Positions 44,229 through 56,773 of a stretch of DNA of 64,000 bases are shown here, one piece after another (position 1 is the first letter of the stretch; each line of letters begins with the position of its first letter). The DNA comes from Reticulascus tulasneorum (lineage: Eukaryota > Ascomycota > Sordariomycetes > Glomerellales > Reticulascaceae). The notes below the pieces were generated by a model. The model was not told the origin of the DNA. It did no database searches and saw only the letters and a list, made by a program, of their open reading frames with translations. The position numbers were made by a program, and so were the translations under genes. Where the stretch lies: positions 4,464,001-4,528,000 of the forward strand of contig LSAX01000001.1 in NCBI GenBank assembly GCA_001557505.1. The letters run 5' to 3'.

Positions 44229-46832
44229 TGTAGATCGTATGCCTGCGCGCTCAAATTTCAAATCAAGAAGGAAAAAATTACAGTGAAGCAGACGGAGGTT
44301 AGGTATATAGCAACGGACATGGTGGTCAGCGTCATTTACCTGCCGGCAGGCCGATAATGTACACCCCATAATTCACGGACAGTTCCCGCAGTCTTCTAGT
44401 GATAAGTCGCAATCCGACATGTTGCAGACAAGCGGCCAAACCGAGGTCTCATCCCCAAGCACATGAGTTTCTTATGCCCCTACAAACTTGATGCTTACAA
44501 AATTGCCGCATCGGACTCCAGCAAGACCATGTCTGTTAATAAGCATGCGAGCCCAATTATCGCATCCCAATTTATCAGGCTGCTTGTAAGTAGTAGGGGT
44601 CGTCAAAAGCCGTGCGTGCAGCGAGGCGCTGGCAGATCTGACTCGTCTATGTGGAGCCAATAAGGTACTCGTACTCTACCTATGATCCTTACCCCACGTT
44701 GTATCGTACATCTCCAAGTAGATCGCTGCCACATTAGGGTAGTAGTAACGTGCAACCTGCTGACTCGATTGCACTAGTGGAGGAAAGAGCCGCGCCGCAC
44801 CACTACTCCTACGTCCGCAGCGTCATTTCGCGGAGTGCGACGGCTCGTCCCCCCGATAGTCCAAGGACATAAAGCTCCCCGAAGAAAACTAATACTGGCC
44901 CGAGCTGGACTTCCTCGCATTCTCCCTCGTGAAATCGCCCCGTGCTCTGAAAAACCGCAAAAGCCCGGAGGAACGGATATGCTCTACGGTTTTCGGGGCA
45001 TTGTTCGGGAATGCGGGGCGCCAGCATAGGTGAGACGGGGGAGGAGGAGGGTCTAGGCACTGCTGGGCCAGTTTTGGGGATATAAGAGGGCCTTGGTCTC
45101 CGGAATGAAAGCTATTCATAAGAAGGGTCTCACTTGGAACCCCGAGGGTAGGGAAAACGCCACAAATCAGAAAGGCAATCACTCACAGGCGGCAATACCA
45201 GACGGAACGGTCTGATATATGTACCACGAGGACGCATGCGAGTCTTGCATTGCCAGTCCACTCCTGACCTGTTACCTGTTACCCTTGTAACACCCCTCTA
45301 CGGCTAGTTCCAAGTATGGATTACGGCTTGGTAATGAAAGGGGCTATATTTATTCGATATACCTTTAGAGTGTCCGAAACAGGCATCCCCGATCCCGCCT
45401 GGACGTTTGCTTAAACACTAGAGTAGAGTAGTTTCTGCTTTTGTGAATATTCAGACAATGAGGGAGAGATGGAATCATATTACAGTCGAAATCAGTAATG
45501 CCGAATATCCATGACAGTAGGGAGCGGTGTGACGAGGCAGGGATTACCGCAGAATAAGATGGCGCCCAATCAATTCCTACTTTTACCGCCACTGCAGGGA
45601 TATACCTCGTACTGCATCAGAGTTTGCTTCAAAATCTGTCGAAGAACGACAGGATAATCCATTGTTGAGGTGCGCGGTAGTTCCGACCTCTTCTACCGCA
45701 ATATTAATTTGTGTTCCAGTCACCCCAAGAGGACTCCGGGAGTGTGGTACAGCATGTCGATAACAAGCCTCCTCAGCCGAGAGATTTCACGGACCAGCAT
45801 ACCTTGGAATACAAGCTCATACCGAAGAGAAACGCCCAAGAGCCGATCAATGCAGCAGTAGTAGAATGGCTTCGACTTTTACTTCGACTTCCTCTGAAGC
45901 GTGCTTGACGGTCCTGTGGCTGGTGTGAAGGCGAGCTAATATTTTGAGAGCCTCTGTCTGCCTTCGTGTTGTATTCGCAACTCTGAGCGCTCCAAATAAA
46001 AAATCAATTTCTATGAGTTAGCGAGACGTCTTGGGTTATTACTACCTATGCCTGGGATGAAAAACTTTGCTTTGTCCGTTCAGCCTGTAAATATCTGTGC
46101 TAGTCGCTTTACCGACGAAAATAAATCTGTCACAACGATTATGAGAGGTTGGAAGGTTCCGATCACGGATGATGATATCTATTCTACAGTCTACAACGCT
46201 GAGCGTGTGGATGAGGGAAACTAGGACATCGTCTTAAGCAAGGTAGAGCAGCTGATTGACTGATGTCTACTTTTTAGCCCCTGGCTCTAATAGTTGGTCT
46301 GTATGGTATCTAATAGTAGAGATGTGGCGTTGGCTCTCTCCGCCCAGCCCGCATTTGGAAGTCTCTCATGATTTGGCGATGCTTCTAGGTCGCTCGCACT
46401 CTCATTCTAAATCTAGCCCATCATGACACTGCCAACCATCATAATACCTTTCCCCGCCTCTTTCCAAGTGTCTACTCGTGAAAGTTCATGCCTCGCCGCT
46501 TGAACAAGTTTGAAAAGAGACCGGCCGTACGCAATGACCGGTGACGGAATGCCCAGTCTCGCTTCGAGCGATTGCTTCCCTCCCGCAGCCCCTGTTCTGG
46601 AACCTTTTACTGAACGCAATACCGCTACGCGGTCATGGTCCATTGACTTAAGGAGCTCCACCCTCTCAAATTTACAAATCTGATCATCATTGCTCTCCAG
46701 TTCGGCCCAGTTGATCGCACCTTATTTCGTAATTGTCTCGCGAGTCTCATAAGCTAAGAAAGTCACCAGTAATTCTATAGCCTTCATTCAAGTCCTGAGC
46801 TCGAACCGTACTCTCTTTATCCCTGAGAAGCG
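44229..46832. other. 2.6-kb stretch without supported gene
   Basis: Short open frames only. A 55-codon frame at about 46050-46224 (MKNFALSVQPVNICASRF...) and one at 46413-46661 on the minus strand have no recognisable motif. Probably eroded accessory DNA adjoining the P450 fragment. Confidence 0.45.
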
Positions 46833-47364
46833 TTAGCTAATATCTTTTCGTCGAAGCTTCCAGCACCTACTAGACATTTTGAGCAAGTTCGTATAGTCTT
46901 TGCTGCTTTCAGAAAGTATGGTATCGCTTTTTGTGGTATTGTCAATAATCTCATAATTTCCAGAAGGTGTAACGAGAATTAGGACCTGTCCGAGACTAGG
47001 ATAGGTACCTCCGTCTTTAATGTGCAAGGCCGACCCAAGCTGGGTATAACTCAAAATACTTCCACCGCGGAAGCGTGCGATGGCTACCCAATGTCTTATG
47101 AAGTCTCGAAATACAATGCGAGGCAGGCCATCCAAGGCGAAAGGAAAGATCACACAAGGTAGCCCAGTCTGCTTTGCTTGATTCCAATACATGGCCAGCC
47201 GCACAAAGTAGCGCATCGCACACACCGCGCCGAACACGAGGGGTATCGGTCTCATTGTTATTGTTATTCCTATGATCCCGCACGAGAAAATATCTAAAAC
47301 AATAAGAACTTTGCAGATAAGTGGCTATGGTAAAGAACAAGAAGATCAAATCGACAAGTGACAT
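46833..47364 (-). pseudogene. 5' fragment of a cytochrome P450 gene
   Basis: From ATG 47364 the frame gives a hydrophobic anchor (MSLVDLIFLFFTIATYLQSS). In a shifted frame from about 47215 follow RYFVRLAMYWNQAKQTGLPC, LGSALHIKDGGTYPSLGQVL and ILVTPSGNYEIIDNTTKSDT. This matches the N-terminal region of fungal microsomal P450s (ARNYxxAKxTGLP, then GxxFxLVxPxGxxxxVAD). No I-helix or haem motif exists further on. The remainder of the gene is gone, so this is a relic next to the terpenoid cluster. Confidence 0.45.
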
Positions 47365-47737
47365 TGTCTGAGCAGTTTTGGGGGCGAGATACCGGGGTTG
47401 CCCTTTAAGGTGCCATTCGAGGGTTACATACCGAATTAGTATAACGTACAATGTACCTAAAAAAAAGGTCTGCCGAATACCACCAATGCAGATGTTGAAC
47501 TTCTTCTAGCTCTTGATGATTCTCAAATTTGTAAACTATTACGGATTCTCCCATTTTAGTAATTTATCAAGATTACATCATCATTGAATATTTCACTTTC
47601 TTGAGAAACTACCTTATTCTTGTTAGCAAAACAATTGCTCTTCCCATCCAGGATTCCGAAAAGCAATTGCGTGACGCATATCAATCTCTCCTCTTTTCCT
47701 GACTTTGGTGGATCATTACTTCCTCGTCCCAAGCACG

Positions 47738-49004
47738 ATGGGTTCGGTCGAACAGGTCCTCCCTATCCCAGCCTCGACCCGTCGGCGCTTCGAAGCTGCG
47801 GAAATAGACCTTAGCGGTGGCTATCCCTTGCTTCCAACAGACTTTGAGTATATCCAGGATGCTGAAGCCCACGGCGACAAGGTTCACCCATACAACGATG
47901 CTGGGTTGCGTGCCGATCCCGAGAAGAAGGAGCTTTTTGGTGATGCCAAAGCGGTCAATCATCTGACCAGCCACATTGGTACTGAGATTGTGGGAGTCCA
48001 ACTGAAGGACCTAAACGATAAGCAGAAAGATGAGTTAGCTCTCTTGGTTGCCGAACGCGGCGTTGTCTTCTTCCGGGACCAGAATCTCGCTCCGCAAGAA
48101 CAAGAGGCCCTAGGCAAATATTGGGGAGAGCTCTACGTACGTAGGATTCACACTCTTGGCGGTACCACGGTCCTTTTTGACTTCATGCTAATTATGACCC
48201 TATAGCCCCAAGGCCCTTATGTGCCGGGTCACCCTAATATAACCACAATATGGACAGACTTTTTTGCAAAGACCCTTCGCAAACCTACCTATCGTCAACC
48301 GTTCCAGGGATTTCATACGTAAGACAAACTATCTCGTGATTCGATTTGAACTGTGCATTTTAACAGATTAACCTAGTGACATGGTGCATGAGCGCCATCC
48401 TCCTGGCTACACTCACCTTCACAAAGACGCCGTGCCAGAAGTTGGAGGTGATCTCCTCTGGGCGAGTGGCTACGCAGCGTATTCTAAGCTCTCACCTGAC
48501 TTCCGTCTCTTCCTTGACGGGAAAAAAGCCGTGTTTGTGTCAAAGGAGAAGTACCTAGACCGTAACAATCCGAGTTCAGGAAGAGTTCATTCGGTGACGA
48601 GGGCCCACCCCATTGTTCGTGTACACCCTGTGACTGGGTGGAAATGCTTATACATTGCCCACGGTTGGGTTTCTCACATCGTGGGGTTGGACAAGCCAGA
48701 AAGCGACTTGATCTTGGGATATTTGAAAGACATTTACGAGAACAACGTGGATATTCAATGTCGATTCAGATTCACGCCAGGGACCTCAGCAATTTGGGAT
48801 AATAGGTAGAGCCTTCCCTAAACATCGCCCCTGCTTTACTGATTAGTAATTAATTATGACAGATGCACACTTCATACGGCAAGCTGGGACTACGAAAATG
48901 CTGCAGAGAGACACGGAACTAGGGTTACAACACTCGCCGAAGAACCATACTTTAATGAAAAGGCAATCACGAGAAGACAAGCTCTGGGACTAGAGGACAA
49001 ATAG
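47738..49004 (+). CDS. TauD/TfdA-family Fe(II)/2-oxoglutarate dioxygenase
   Basis: Four exons. Introns at about 48137-48206 (GTACGT...CCTATAG), 48321-48374 and 48807-48862. The start at 47738 gives MGSVEQVLPIPASTRRRF. Typical blocks are GTEIVGVQLKDLNDKQKDELALLVAERGVVFFRDQ and HERHPPGYTHLHKDAVPEVGGDLLWASGYAAYSKLS, with the iron-binding His-x-Asp in HKD. IWDNRCTLHTASWDY carries the distal His and RVTTLAEEPYF the oxoglutarate-binding Arg. Fungal members hydroxylate or desaturate small acids, sulfonates or pathway intermediates. It is the leftmost plausible oxygenase of the terpenoid cluster, though it could also be an independent catabolic gene. Confidence 0.85.
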
Positions 49005-49748
49005 GCGAGCAGCCCTCTTTAGATATTTCCATGCAAATTTAGAGTCCTTGTTAGCCACATTGAAAACGATGTAATGTCATTCAGTTCCTGCCACATTGGC
49101 CGGCCGCAACGTCATGGAGGACAAAGCTGCCATCACTTTGGTAGGTTTGACTATGAAATGCTGCCTTGGAGGGTGATTGTTCGTCGGCGGTGAACTCCAT
49201 CGACCGAAGGACAATGACTGAAGAACCGCATCGCCCTTCCAGTCACATAACTCCCTTGCTGTTACGGGCAATCGGGGTCCAAAATTTTCTTGCTAGTGAG
49301 ACATTCACAAGCTAGAACTTGGGCAAGTAGAAGCTTGCCAGGATTCGCTGAGTATCATGACGGGGTACGGGCCCAACTTTAGGGCAGTACATTTGAGAAA
49401 AAATATGTAGATCGTATGACTCTATTCAAATACCCGTATATTCGTGGATGGGGTCTCTTCAAATTGCCAATCTATGAGAAAAGTTATATCTCCTCTGTAT
49501 TTAGCTGCGTAACCATTTGTGTGTTCATGGAAGTAGTAGCTTTGAGGGCTCAACATTCATGTCGACAACGAATGGTCTTGGCATCGCGGCGTCCTGGAGT
49601 AAGAATATCGCTGCTAGTAGTTTAACATGACGGGAGCGCATACGCCAAATGTAAATGCTGAGTATCTTATTGGAGCTGTACGAATATATGCAGGATACCC
49701 TATGTTTCCTAAATCCGGAAGACTCCTTAAATGCCAACTCCGACCTGT
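49005..49748. other. Convergent intergenic region
   Basis: Between the dioxygenase and terpene synthase 3' ends. Nothing recognised. Confidence 0.5.
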
Positions 49749-51552
49749 CTACGGAAGATCCATGATTCTAGTTTCGCGCACTTTCTTCGCTTGCTCAACG
49801 TTCAAATAGCGGCCACTCCTGAAACTCCAATGGAGATTCGCTCGAGCAACATCACTGCAAGCATCAAGGTACCTGCGAACCTCCTTGTTCGTCTCATCAT
49901 CCCAGGATGGCATATTTGCAATGGCATCTTCCCAATCTCTCTGGCAGTTCTCCATGAATTCGCCGGTCTTGTTCATCGCCTCTTGTTCCGAATGACCTTG
50001 ACGCATCAAAAGGCGGATCAAATTATGTTCGACACCGAAAGCCTATTTGTTACACAATACCCTCGTTAACAATACGAGCTTAGCTTGCTATTGGGGTATT
50101 GTGACTAACCAGATCTTTCTTGTACGATAGGACGTCATTGACCCTACATTATTGATATCAGTGACGGGTTATAAGTGAGGAGACAGGGATGCGCACAACC
50201 AGGTAAGGTCTGCCGCGACACGTTCACACGTGAGTATAGACGGATGCTCCATAGCTTGCTGTGCTGCCCTGATTCCATGTGCCCATCTAAGCAATCCAGC
50301 GTCAGTAACTTGCCAGAAAAACAAAGAGAAAACGGGATGAGGGCCGGGTAAGATTCACTCTACAACCGCAAATAATGAATAAGCACCGATGGAGTGCCTT
50401 CGCGTTTCTATGTAGTCATCCATGTCGATGTCGAGCGCGATCTTTCTTTGAGCTGCATCAACCTGTTTGAGAATAGCAAACAGACATTTTTTGTGAGTAA
50501 GCTTCCATCGCTGTTCAAGCCCTGTTCCGGTGAACGTTAGCATTGTTACTATTACTGGGAGAGGCCGAATCTTCCAAGCAGCAGGGCTTGCCGTTAACGT
50601 CCATCGGACCATCGAGGACGCCGAGATGGAAGCCCTAGCCAACAAGCACCACAGTATTCCCTCTACAACGCCATTCATCCACCCTTTAAAGCAAACCGGA
50701 CGATCCCTGGAACTGGATGTGGGAACCAAGAACTCGCTTGAGACGCTGCAATTGATCGACGTCTCGACGACGAGGATTTCTCACATATTGGGCAGACAAT
50801 CTTACCTGGTGAAGGGTTTCTCTAAATAGAAATGAATGGTCAGTTTTTTATATCGCGGCAAATCTTTGAAACTTGCTACTCACCGCTTTGAACCGATGCC
50901 AGGCCGTCTGGAACATATATTGCAAAGGATGCTTTTTAGGATCAACTAGAACATGGGTATCGTCCTGAGTCGCCAACATGTCAATCATTTCCTTAGCAGC
51001 CTCAATGGTCTTGTCTTTCATGACGCCTTCGTCAAACTCTACATGTTGTGAGTATCAATTTTCTGCAGCATCTGATAAGGTAGGTACGCTGTGGAAGTTC
51101 AGACACTTACGGTCATCGAATACAAAAGCCTAGACAGGTGCACTTGAATCAGCTGCGCTCGCGCTCTGCCTGGTTTGCCACTACTATACTACTCACCCAA
51201 ATGCACCAGTCGACTCCCATACGAAACGCTTCTTTGTCCGCTTCGGGGGCGGACAAACTGATCAGGTAGGCAAAGTTTGCCTTGGTCAAGATCTTGCTCG
51301 TCCGCGCATCCATCTTGATGAGTCTTACCGGTAATCAGCAAGTATCTCGTACGAATCATGATACTCAGCTTACTCTTTGGTCCATGCTTCCGATTTGGCC
51401 CCGACCACGGTCTCGTGTGGATTTCTCACTGGCTCTCCTGACAAAATACCTGCAAAAAGATCCGGGACGTACAGAGACCTCGTCTTGGGTGGTTCTGGCT
51501 TCCTTAGTGGAAGCGAATTGGTGACGAACGAAAATAATCCGTAGAGCGACAT
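49749..51552 (-). CDS. Single-domain type I terpene synthase
   Basis: Splicing of about eight exons gives a continuous 357-aa protein from ATG 51552. The metal-binding DDQFD (107-111) is formed across an intron (FVFDD-Q-FDEG). The second motif NDVLSYKKD (251-259) also spans a junction. The C-terminal Arg-Tyr pair is in FRSGRYL (338-339). HNLIRLLMRQGHSEQEAM and NLHWSFRSGRYL are typical of fungal sesquiterpene-type cyclases. There is no second prenyltransferase domain. One intron (50805-50522, 284 bp) is unusually long. The enzyme ionises a prenyl diphosphate and cyclises it in the cytosol. Its neighbour is a prenyl diphosphate synthase of GGPP type, so a diterpene substrate is inferred. Family size alone would suggest FPP. 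Confidence 0.88.
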
Positions 51553-52613
51553 TTTTGCTTGTGATTATATCCGATTGATAATTGGATGAAAACCAAGTGT
51601 ACAGCGTCCAAATTCTTAATCCAAATGGTAGTGAGAAGTAGCATTGCATCAGGATGTACGGCGTGTGTTCTATTAGTCTCAAATTTGACGATGATTTTCG
51701 GAAATTCCCCATTCGGCCAAGCTATCAGATAAGGCGCGGCATCTTCTGCACCAAAATCTGTGTCCAATCGACCAAACCACCCCCACCCCCCCAAGGACTC
51801 CTGGGTATGTCATCTTGGAAGACTTTCTGAGCTAAATGGCTGTATACAGACATCCGTTGTCTTACCCTGTTAGTCAAGTCAGTGGCCACGATGCAGTGCA
51901 GGAGCGCAACCGGGACTTCTCTATAGAGAAAAAGCGGACAACGGTAGGTACTTTACCCACTTTATACGCGCTTCGCTGCATATCGTCCTGGCGCAGCAAA
52001 CGGGACACGGCTGCTGTGCTGCCTTGGACCTCCGCTACTTGTTATATGTCACTCGATGCATACCTAGGGCCATTTGTTCTCCTTGATTTGCATTTTGTTT
52101 CTAGCTAAATCCAACTTGGACCTAGTCTAGACCGCTGCATCAAATGATAGACGAAGATTGTAAAGCACAGGTCTAAGGACCAGAGGAAATGTTGACTACA
52201 TGTGGGAAATTGGTCCTCGGTCTGCTCAAGTTGTGTCATACCGATAGTATCATATGAAATGAAGCAGTTCTTCGTCAGACGGTCCGATTGCGTAGTTAGG
52301 GGGAAAAGCCCAAAACGAAACTTTCACACGCGCATTAGTTTCACTCAGTTATTCATTTCCGACGTCAATTTGAAACTAATTATTGCTAATTTCATATACC
52401 TAACGACTTGATTCATCACGGCTGTTGTTACCGTTGCTCATGTTTCGAAGTACAGTGATGTGCCTGTGAAATATCTTGAGATGGCAATTGTCCCTCTTGG
52501 CAGTGCGAAATAAGTGAACTATTATTTGCTTATACGCTAAATAGATCGACGGAGAATGTGTACTAATCTGAGTGTAGCCTTTTCTTTCTTCGGTTATTTA
52601 ACCGCACCTCAAC
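51553..52613. other. Terpene synthase promoter and P450 3' flank
   Basis: 1.06 kb without a gene. Contains CGGTCCG at about 52280 and a C-run at 51780-51790. No further feature supported. Confidence 0.45.
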
Positions 52614-54499
52614 TTAAGATACTTTTCGTTTTCTCATCATGAGCTTTGCGTTAGGGTCAGGGATAATAAACTCGAGAAGGTGGATGTTGCTCGGCTTAGC
52701 TTGGTGGTCGCCAAATTTGAATTCGTAGTGTAAGAGCAATCTCGAGAGTATCATTTTGAGCACAGGGATGGCAAAGTTTCTACCTGGACAAGCCTGACTA
52801 CCAAACCCGAAGGAGAGATTTTCCAGGCTAGGTTGTCCGGCAAGATGCTTGGTCGCCTCTTCGGCAGAAACTTGACGCTTTCGGTAACTCCTCATTGGGT
52901 CGAACTTGTCTGGGTTGGGTGTAATGTTGGGATCGATCTGAGAATGAATGCTGACCCAACCAAGCAACGATCCTTTGGGAATATGCAGCCCATCCTTAAA
53001 TGTAAGATCTTCGACTGCGTAGCGGTTGGGCGTGACTGCTAGTTGTCAGTATCTTGCACAACATAAGCATATTCGAATGCAGTAGACTTACTCGATAGAG
53101 GCTGGCTCAGCCTCTGGCTCTCGTTGAAAAAGCTGTCGAGCATATCTAGCTTTGTGACCCAGTCTTTGACAGGATGCCGCTCGCCAATGGGGCCAAGGCT
53201 GTTGTTAACGTCGATAATCTCTTTCCTGAGCTTCTCATCCCATTCGGGGAACTCGCATAGATGGAAGAGGAAGTTGGAGATGGCCATGGCCGTGGTGTGT
53301 GCCGCAGGGACAAGAATGACCAAGACAAGCGTCGGCAAGTTGTTCAACACGTAATTTTTGTCGGGGGCATTGTCCAGCATCCAGGCTAACATATTTTCTT
53401 CTTCGTCCACCTCGATACCCTGGGCCCTTTGCCTCTTCGCTTCTTCGTGCCTCGCTACGCAGGGCCCGGTGATCTTCGAAGCTCCTAATAGACGCCTTTT
53501 AAGCCTCCATCTCTGGGGAATTAGATTCGTGACCAGCGGGTGCGTCCACTTTGGCAAGAGTCGCATGATGATGCACGCCACTATGAAGTCTTCGGTAAAG
53601 TGTTGTCCCAAGTCCAGCCATTCAGGACTGCGGCAGGCTGGCTTGCCAACAATCATCTTGCCCACAATGCGCACTAAGATCATTTGAATGATCTTCTGAA
53701 TGTCGACCTCGGTCCAATCTGACACATATCGGTTAGTGTGGCTCAACAGGTAACGCTAATCTTCGCGAGGTCGTGGGCTTACTTACCATCATCTACTTTT
53801 GGCATCTCAACTTCCAAGGCATAGTCGAATTCTCGTCTCATCACCTCAAGATACTTGCCCTGTTGTCCATTGCGATTTTCGGAGATGGCCTTGATTGTCA
53901 TATCTGAGTGACTCCACATTGTCTCCATGGCCCATTGATCACCCCACTCCTGCAAACCAGGTCAGATATTATGGAACGCGCGGCTATACGGATGGTTCTT
54001 GGGCAGGAACAAGGAAATACCATGAAGTTTGCCTTTCCTCGGCTAAGCTTGGAATTTGGGATGGTTCGCAGCTCTGAAACGTACTTGGTCGGAAGAACTG
54101 TGATGTCGAGATCCTGGCGACGCAGCACGAAGGGCTTGCCATTCATGTTGTACTATAAATTGTCAGCGATTTCCTCTTGATCAAGCGATTGTGAGTAAGA
54201 AAATCAACCTTCTTGTAGCCATTCGCGATAATCTTGTGCGCATCTTTGGCATATCTTAGTTGCAAAAGCCATGTGGGCTCGAGCCATGACCAGTAGCCGT
54301 GTACGGGAGCGCTGGGGACCTTGATCCTGCGGTGCACCTGCAGCGACGAGTAACCCCAGAAAAGACATAAGAATATAATGACTCCTTGAAACAGGGTTAA
54401 AGATAAAATAACTTCAGTAACTGGGGATCTTAGAAAGGGTTCTAGATGTTTGTTGGCCATGCCAACATGGTCGAGGAACGATGTGTTGTAGACGTCCAT
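52614..54499 (-). CDS. Cytochrome P450 monooxygenase (terpenoid cluster, first)
   Basis: The start at 54499 gives MDVYNTSFLDHVGMANKHLE and a membrane anchor (VILSLTLFQGVIIFLCLFWGY). Introns near 54215-54160, 53945, 53800-53710 and 53040 link the exons. The I-helix region reads VILVPAAHTTAMAISNFLFHL. The ExxR is FFNESQRLSQP. The PERF-like region is NPDKFDPMRSYRKR and the haem loop is LSFGFGSQACPGRNFAIPV. The I-helix and haem-loop pattern resembles P450s of gibberellin and related diterpenoid clusters (ent-kaurene-oxidase type). It would hydroxylate the cyclised terpene on the ER. It is divergent from the prenyl diphosphate synthase gene 326 bp away. Confidence 0.88.
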
Positions 54500-54673
54500 C
54501 TTTGCCTTGCTGCCAGCAATGACGGTTACTATTGCTCGAGATTTGAGAGAGCGAAACCGAAGAGTAAAATAATAATATAAATACAGCACATAAAGACAAA
54601 TGGTGATTCGGGACCCATGGCATGGACAACCTAGGTGTAGCAACAGCTCAGAGTGTCATCGTGCCTTAGCACC

Positions 54674-54699
54674 CGGGGCTGCCACTTCCAGCAGCCCCG
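54674..54699. promoter_or_regulatory. Perfect 9-bp inverted repeat in divergent P450/prenyl-synthase promoter
   Basis: CGGGGCTGC, 8-bp spacer, GCAGCCCCG. Located between the two divergent starts at 54499 and 54826. The outward CGG/CCG ends make it a possible site for a Zn2Cys6 regulator. A hairpin in a 5' leader is the alternative. Confidence 0.5.
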
Positions 54700-54825
54700 A
54701 GTCACATATTCGCCCCTCTGTAAACTCAGGTCTCCAAGACCATCCACTGCAATAATAGAGGCATCAGGAAGCTGGATCTGTATTTCAAATTACCAGATAT
54801 ATGCTCTTTGTTTGCTGTCACCAGA

Positions 54826-56442
54826 ATGAGCCTCATTCATGTTTTCCCTCACATCAGAAATTGGAGTGATGCCGGGCACGAAGAGCCCAACAACATTGCA
54901 AAGGGCCCATATAAAACTGTTAGCAACTTAGGAACGAGCATGAGAGACCAGCCTACGCAGACTATTAGCAACATTATAAGAAGTGTTGGTGCAGATGTGA
55001 AGGATGGCTACGTTCAAGAGGAAGACTGCATCTCGCAGTTTATGAATGAAGCAAATATGACAGACACAGATAGCACATCAAGTCCGTGCAGTACGAAAAT
55101 GAGTCGCCGGCAATCACGATCGCAGTCCTCTGCCAGTAGTGTAGGAGATGAGCGTACCATCGGGCATGGAAAGCACCCTGAAAAAGACATTGCTCTTCAC
55201 CAACGCCATGGGGCGCACAGCCAGCCCTCGCCGGAGTCGATCCGAATCGACCAAAATAGTTCTGTACTCGCTCGAGACCTTCCTGGACTATCAAGCACGG
55301 TAGGTCCAAGTGGCGCTTTCATTCTATATGATATTTGGAGAACTTACAGTTGCTTAACAACAGGTGTGTGCAGCCCCAGTTCGCTATGTCGAATCGATGC
55401 CTGGCAAAAAGATACGTGACAGGGCCGCCCATGCTTTGAATATCTGGCTGCAAGTTAACAATGACGACTTGGACCAGATCAAACAAGTCATCTCCATGTT
55501 ACACAATGCATCTCTTATCTTGGATGACGTGGAGGATGGATCAATCTCTCGCCGAGGGAGGCCGGCAACGCATATGGTTTTCGGAACACCACAAGCAATC
55601 AACTCTGCCGGGTATCAAATCAACCAAGCCATGATGGAGGTTTATAAACTCGGAAGTGCGCAATGCCTCGAGATATTCATCGGTGAGTGTTGCTACTAAT
55701 TATATCATGACTAGACACGGCCTAATTAAACACTATACACCAGAGGAAATGGATAGTCTGTACATCGGACAGGGTCACGACCTATTTTGGACCTTCAATA
55801 TAAAGCGTCCCACCGTTGAGGAATATATCAGCATGGTAGACTACAGTACGTGTCCAACTTAATATCCGAAGGGCAATCAGCCGCTGACCCTTTTGTCAAA
55901 TTTCAGAAACGGGGTCCCTTTTCAAAATGCTTGCGCGGCTCATGACTGCTAAAACTCGATCAAGCTCACCCGTCACTCCGGATCTGACTCGGTTGGTGGT
56001 GCTTCTCGGGAGATATTTCCAGATCCGCGACGATTATATGAACCTCACATCTGAGGAGGTGAGTTCAAGACAAACCCACGTATACTCACAGGAAGCCGAG
56101 AAATAACTTGATCCATAGTACACGGATCAGAAAGGATTTTGTGATGACCTGGATGAGGGAAAGTTTAGCCTGACCCTCGTTCACGCCTTGGAGAATACAG
56201 CGGAAGCTGAGTACAGTATATTGCGACACGTGCTCACGCAGCGTCACATTTCCAAAGGAATGTCATTGGCGCAGAAGCGCCTGGTAATTAACATCCTAAG
56301 GGGAGCCGGAAGCTTGGAGTATACCGTCACCGCTCTGCGTGAGATGGGTCAAGAGATTGATAACGAAGTAAACCACGTTGAAACTTTGACTGGCATTGAG
56401 AACAAGTCACTTCGGGCGTTATTTGAGATATTGAGAGTGTGA
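54826..56442 (+). CDS. Geranylgeranyl diphosphate synthase-type prenyltransferase with long N-terminal extension
   Basis: Exon 1 (54826-55299) encodes 158 residues that are Ser-rich and polar, with no known domain. From 55364 the prenyltransferase begins ([20 protein letters not shown]). The first Asp-rich motif is [10 protein letters not shown] (DDxxD at 212-216). [23 protein letters not shown], and KTGSLFKM follow. The second motif is [10 protein letters not shown], followed by [16 protein letters not shown]. Introns at 55300-55363, about 55685-55743, 55845-55907 and 56059-56119. The domain matches fungal GGPP synthases, including those fused to cyclases in bifunctional diterpene synthases. 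Here the extension shows no cyclase motifs. It would supply GGPP to the local terpene synthase. The C-terminus after ILRV may contain another intron. Confidence 0.88.
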
Positions 56443-56773
56443 GTGCTTTGATCATCTTTTGGACTATAGGTCTAGCGGAGTTAGTTCTAGAACAAGCATG
56501 CCATATCGACGTTCGAAACGTATCTTATTCTATCACGTTGTAATAGATTTTATCTGTTTAGCCAAGGCTTCTACCATTCTTTCTGAAATCAAAATTGCTG
56601 GAGCTGTCTCTATCATGCGCACTTCCTCTCAACAACGTGCGAAATTGTATTTCTTAAAGTCATCTAGTGCATGAGATCTCTGCTATTGACAACACAGCTA
56701 TAGCATTCTTCAAGTGTCATGTTGCGGACATTTATATTCTTATATACCTAGCAATACCATTATAAGGAATGAT
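56443..56773. other. Convergent intergenic region
   Basis: 3' flanks of the prenyltransferase and methyltransferase genes. Nothing recognised. Confidence 0.5.

Noticed and set aside
44809..45182. Overlapping short open frames on both strands
   Set aside because: Proline/arginine-rich reading of GC-rich DNA with no motif and no splice logic.
50530..50829. 100-codon plus-strand frame inside the terpene synthase gene
   Set aside because: Lies within the long intron, has no recognisable content and is antisense to a gene whose exons join well.
52202..52411. Plus-strand frame of 69 codons between P450 and terpene synthase
   Set aside because: Low-complexity composition, no homology recognised, and placed in a promoter region.
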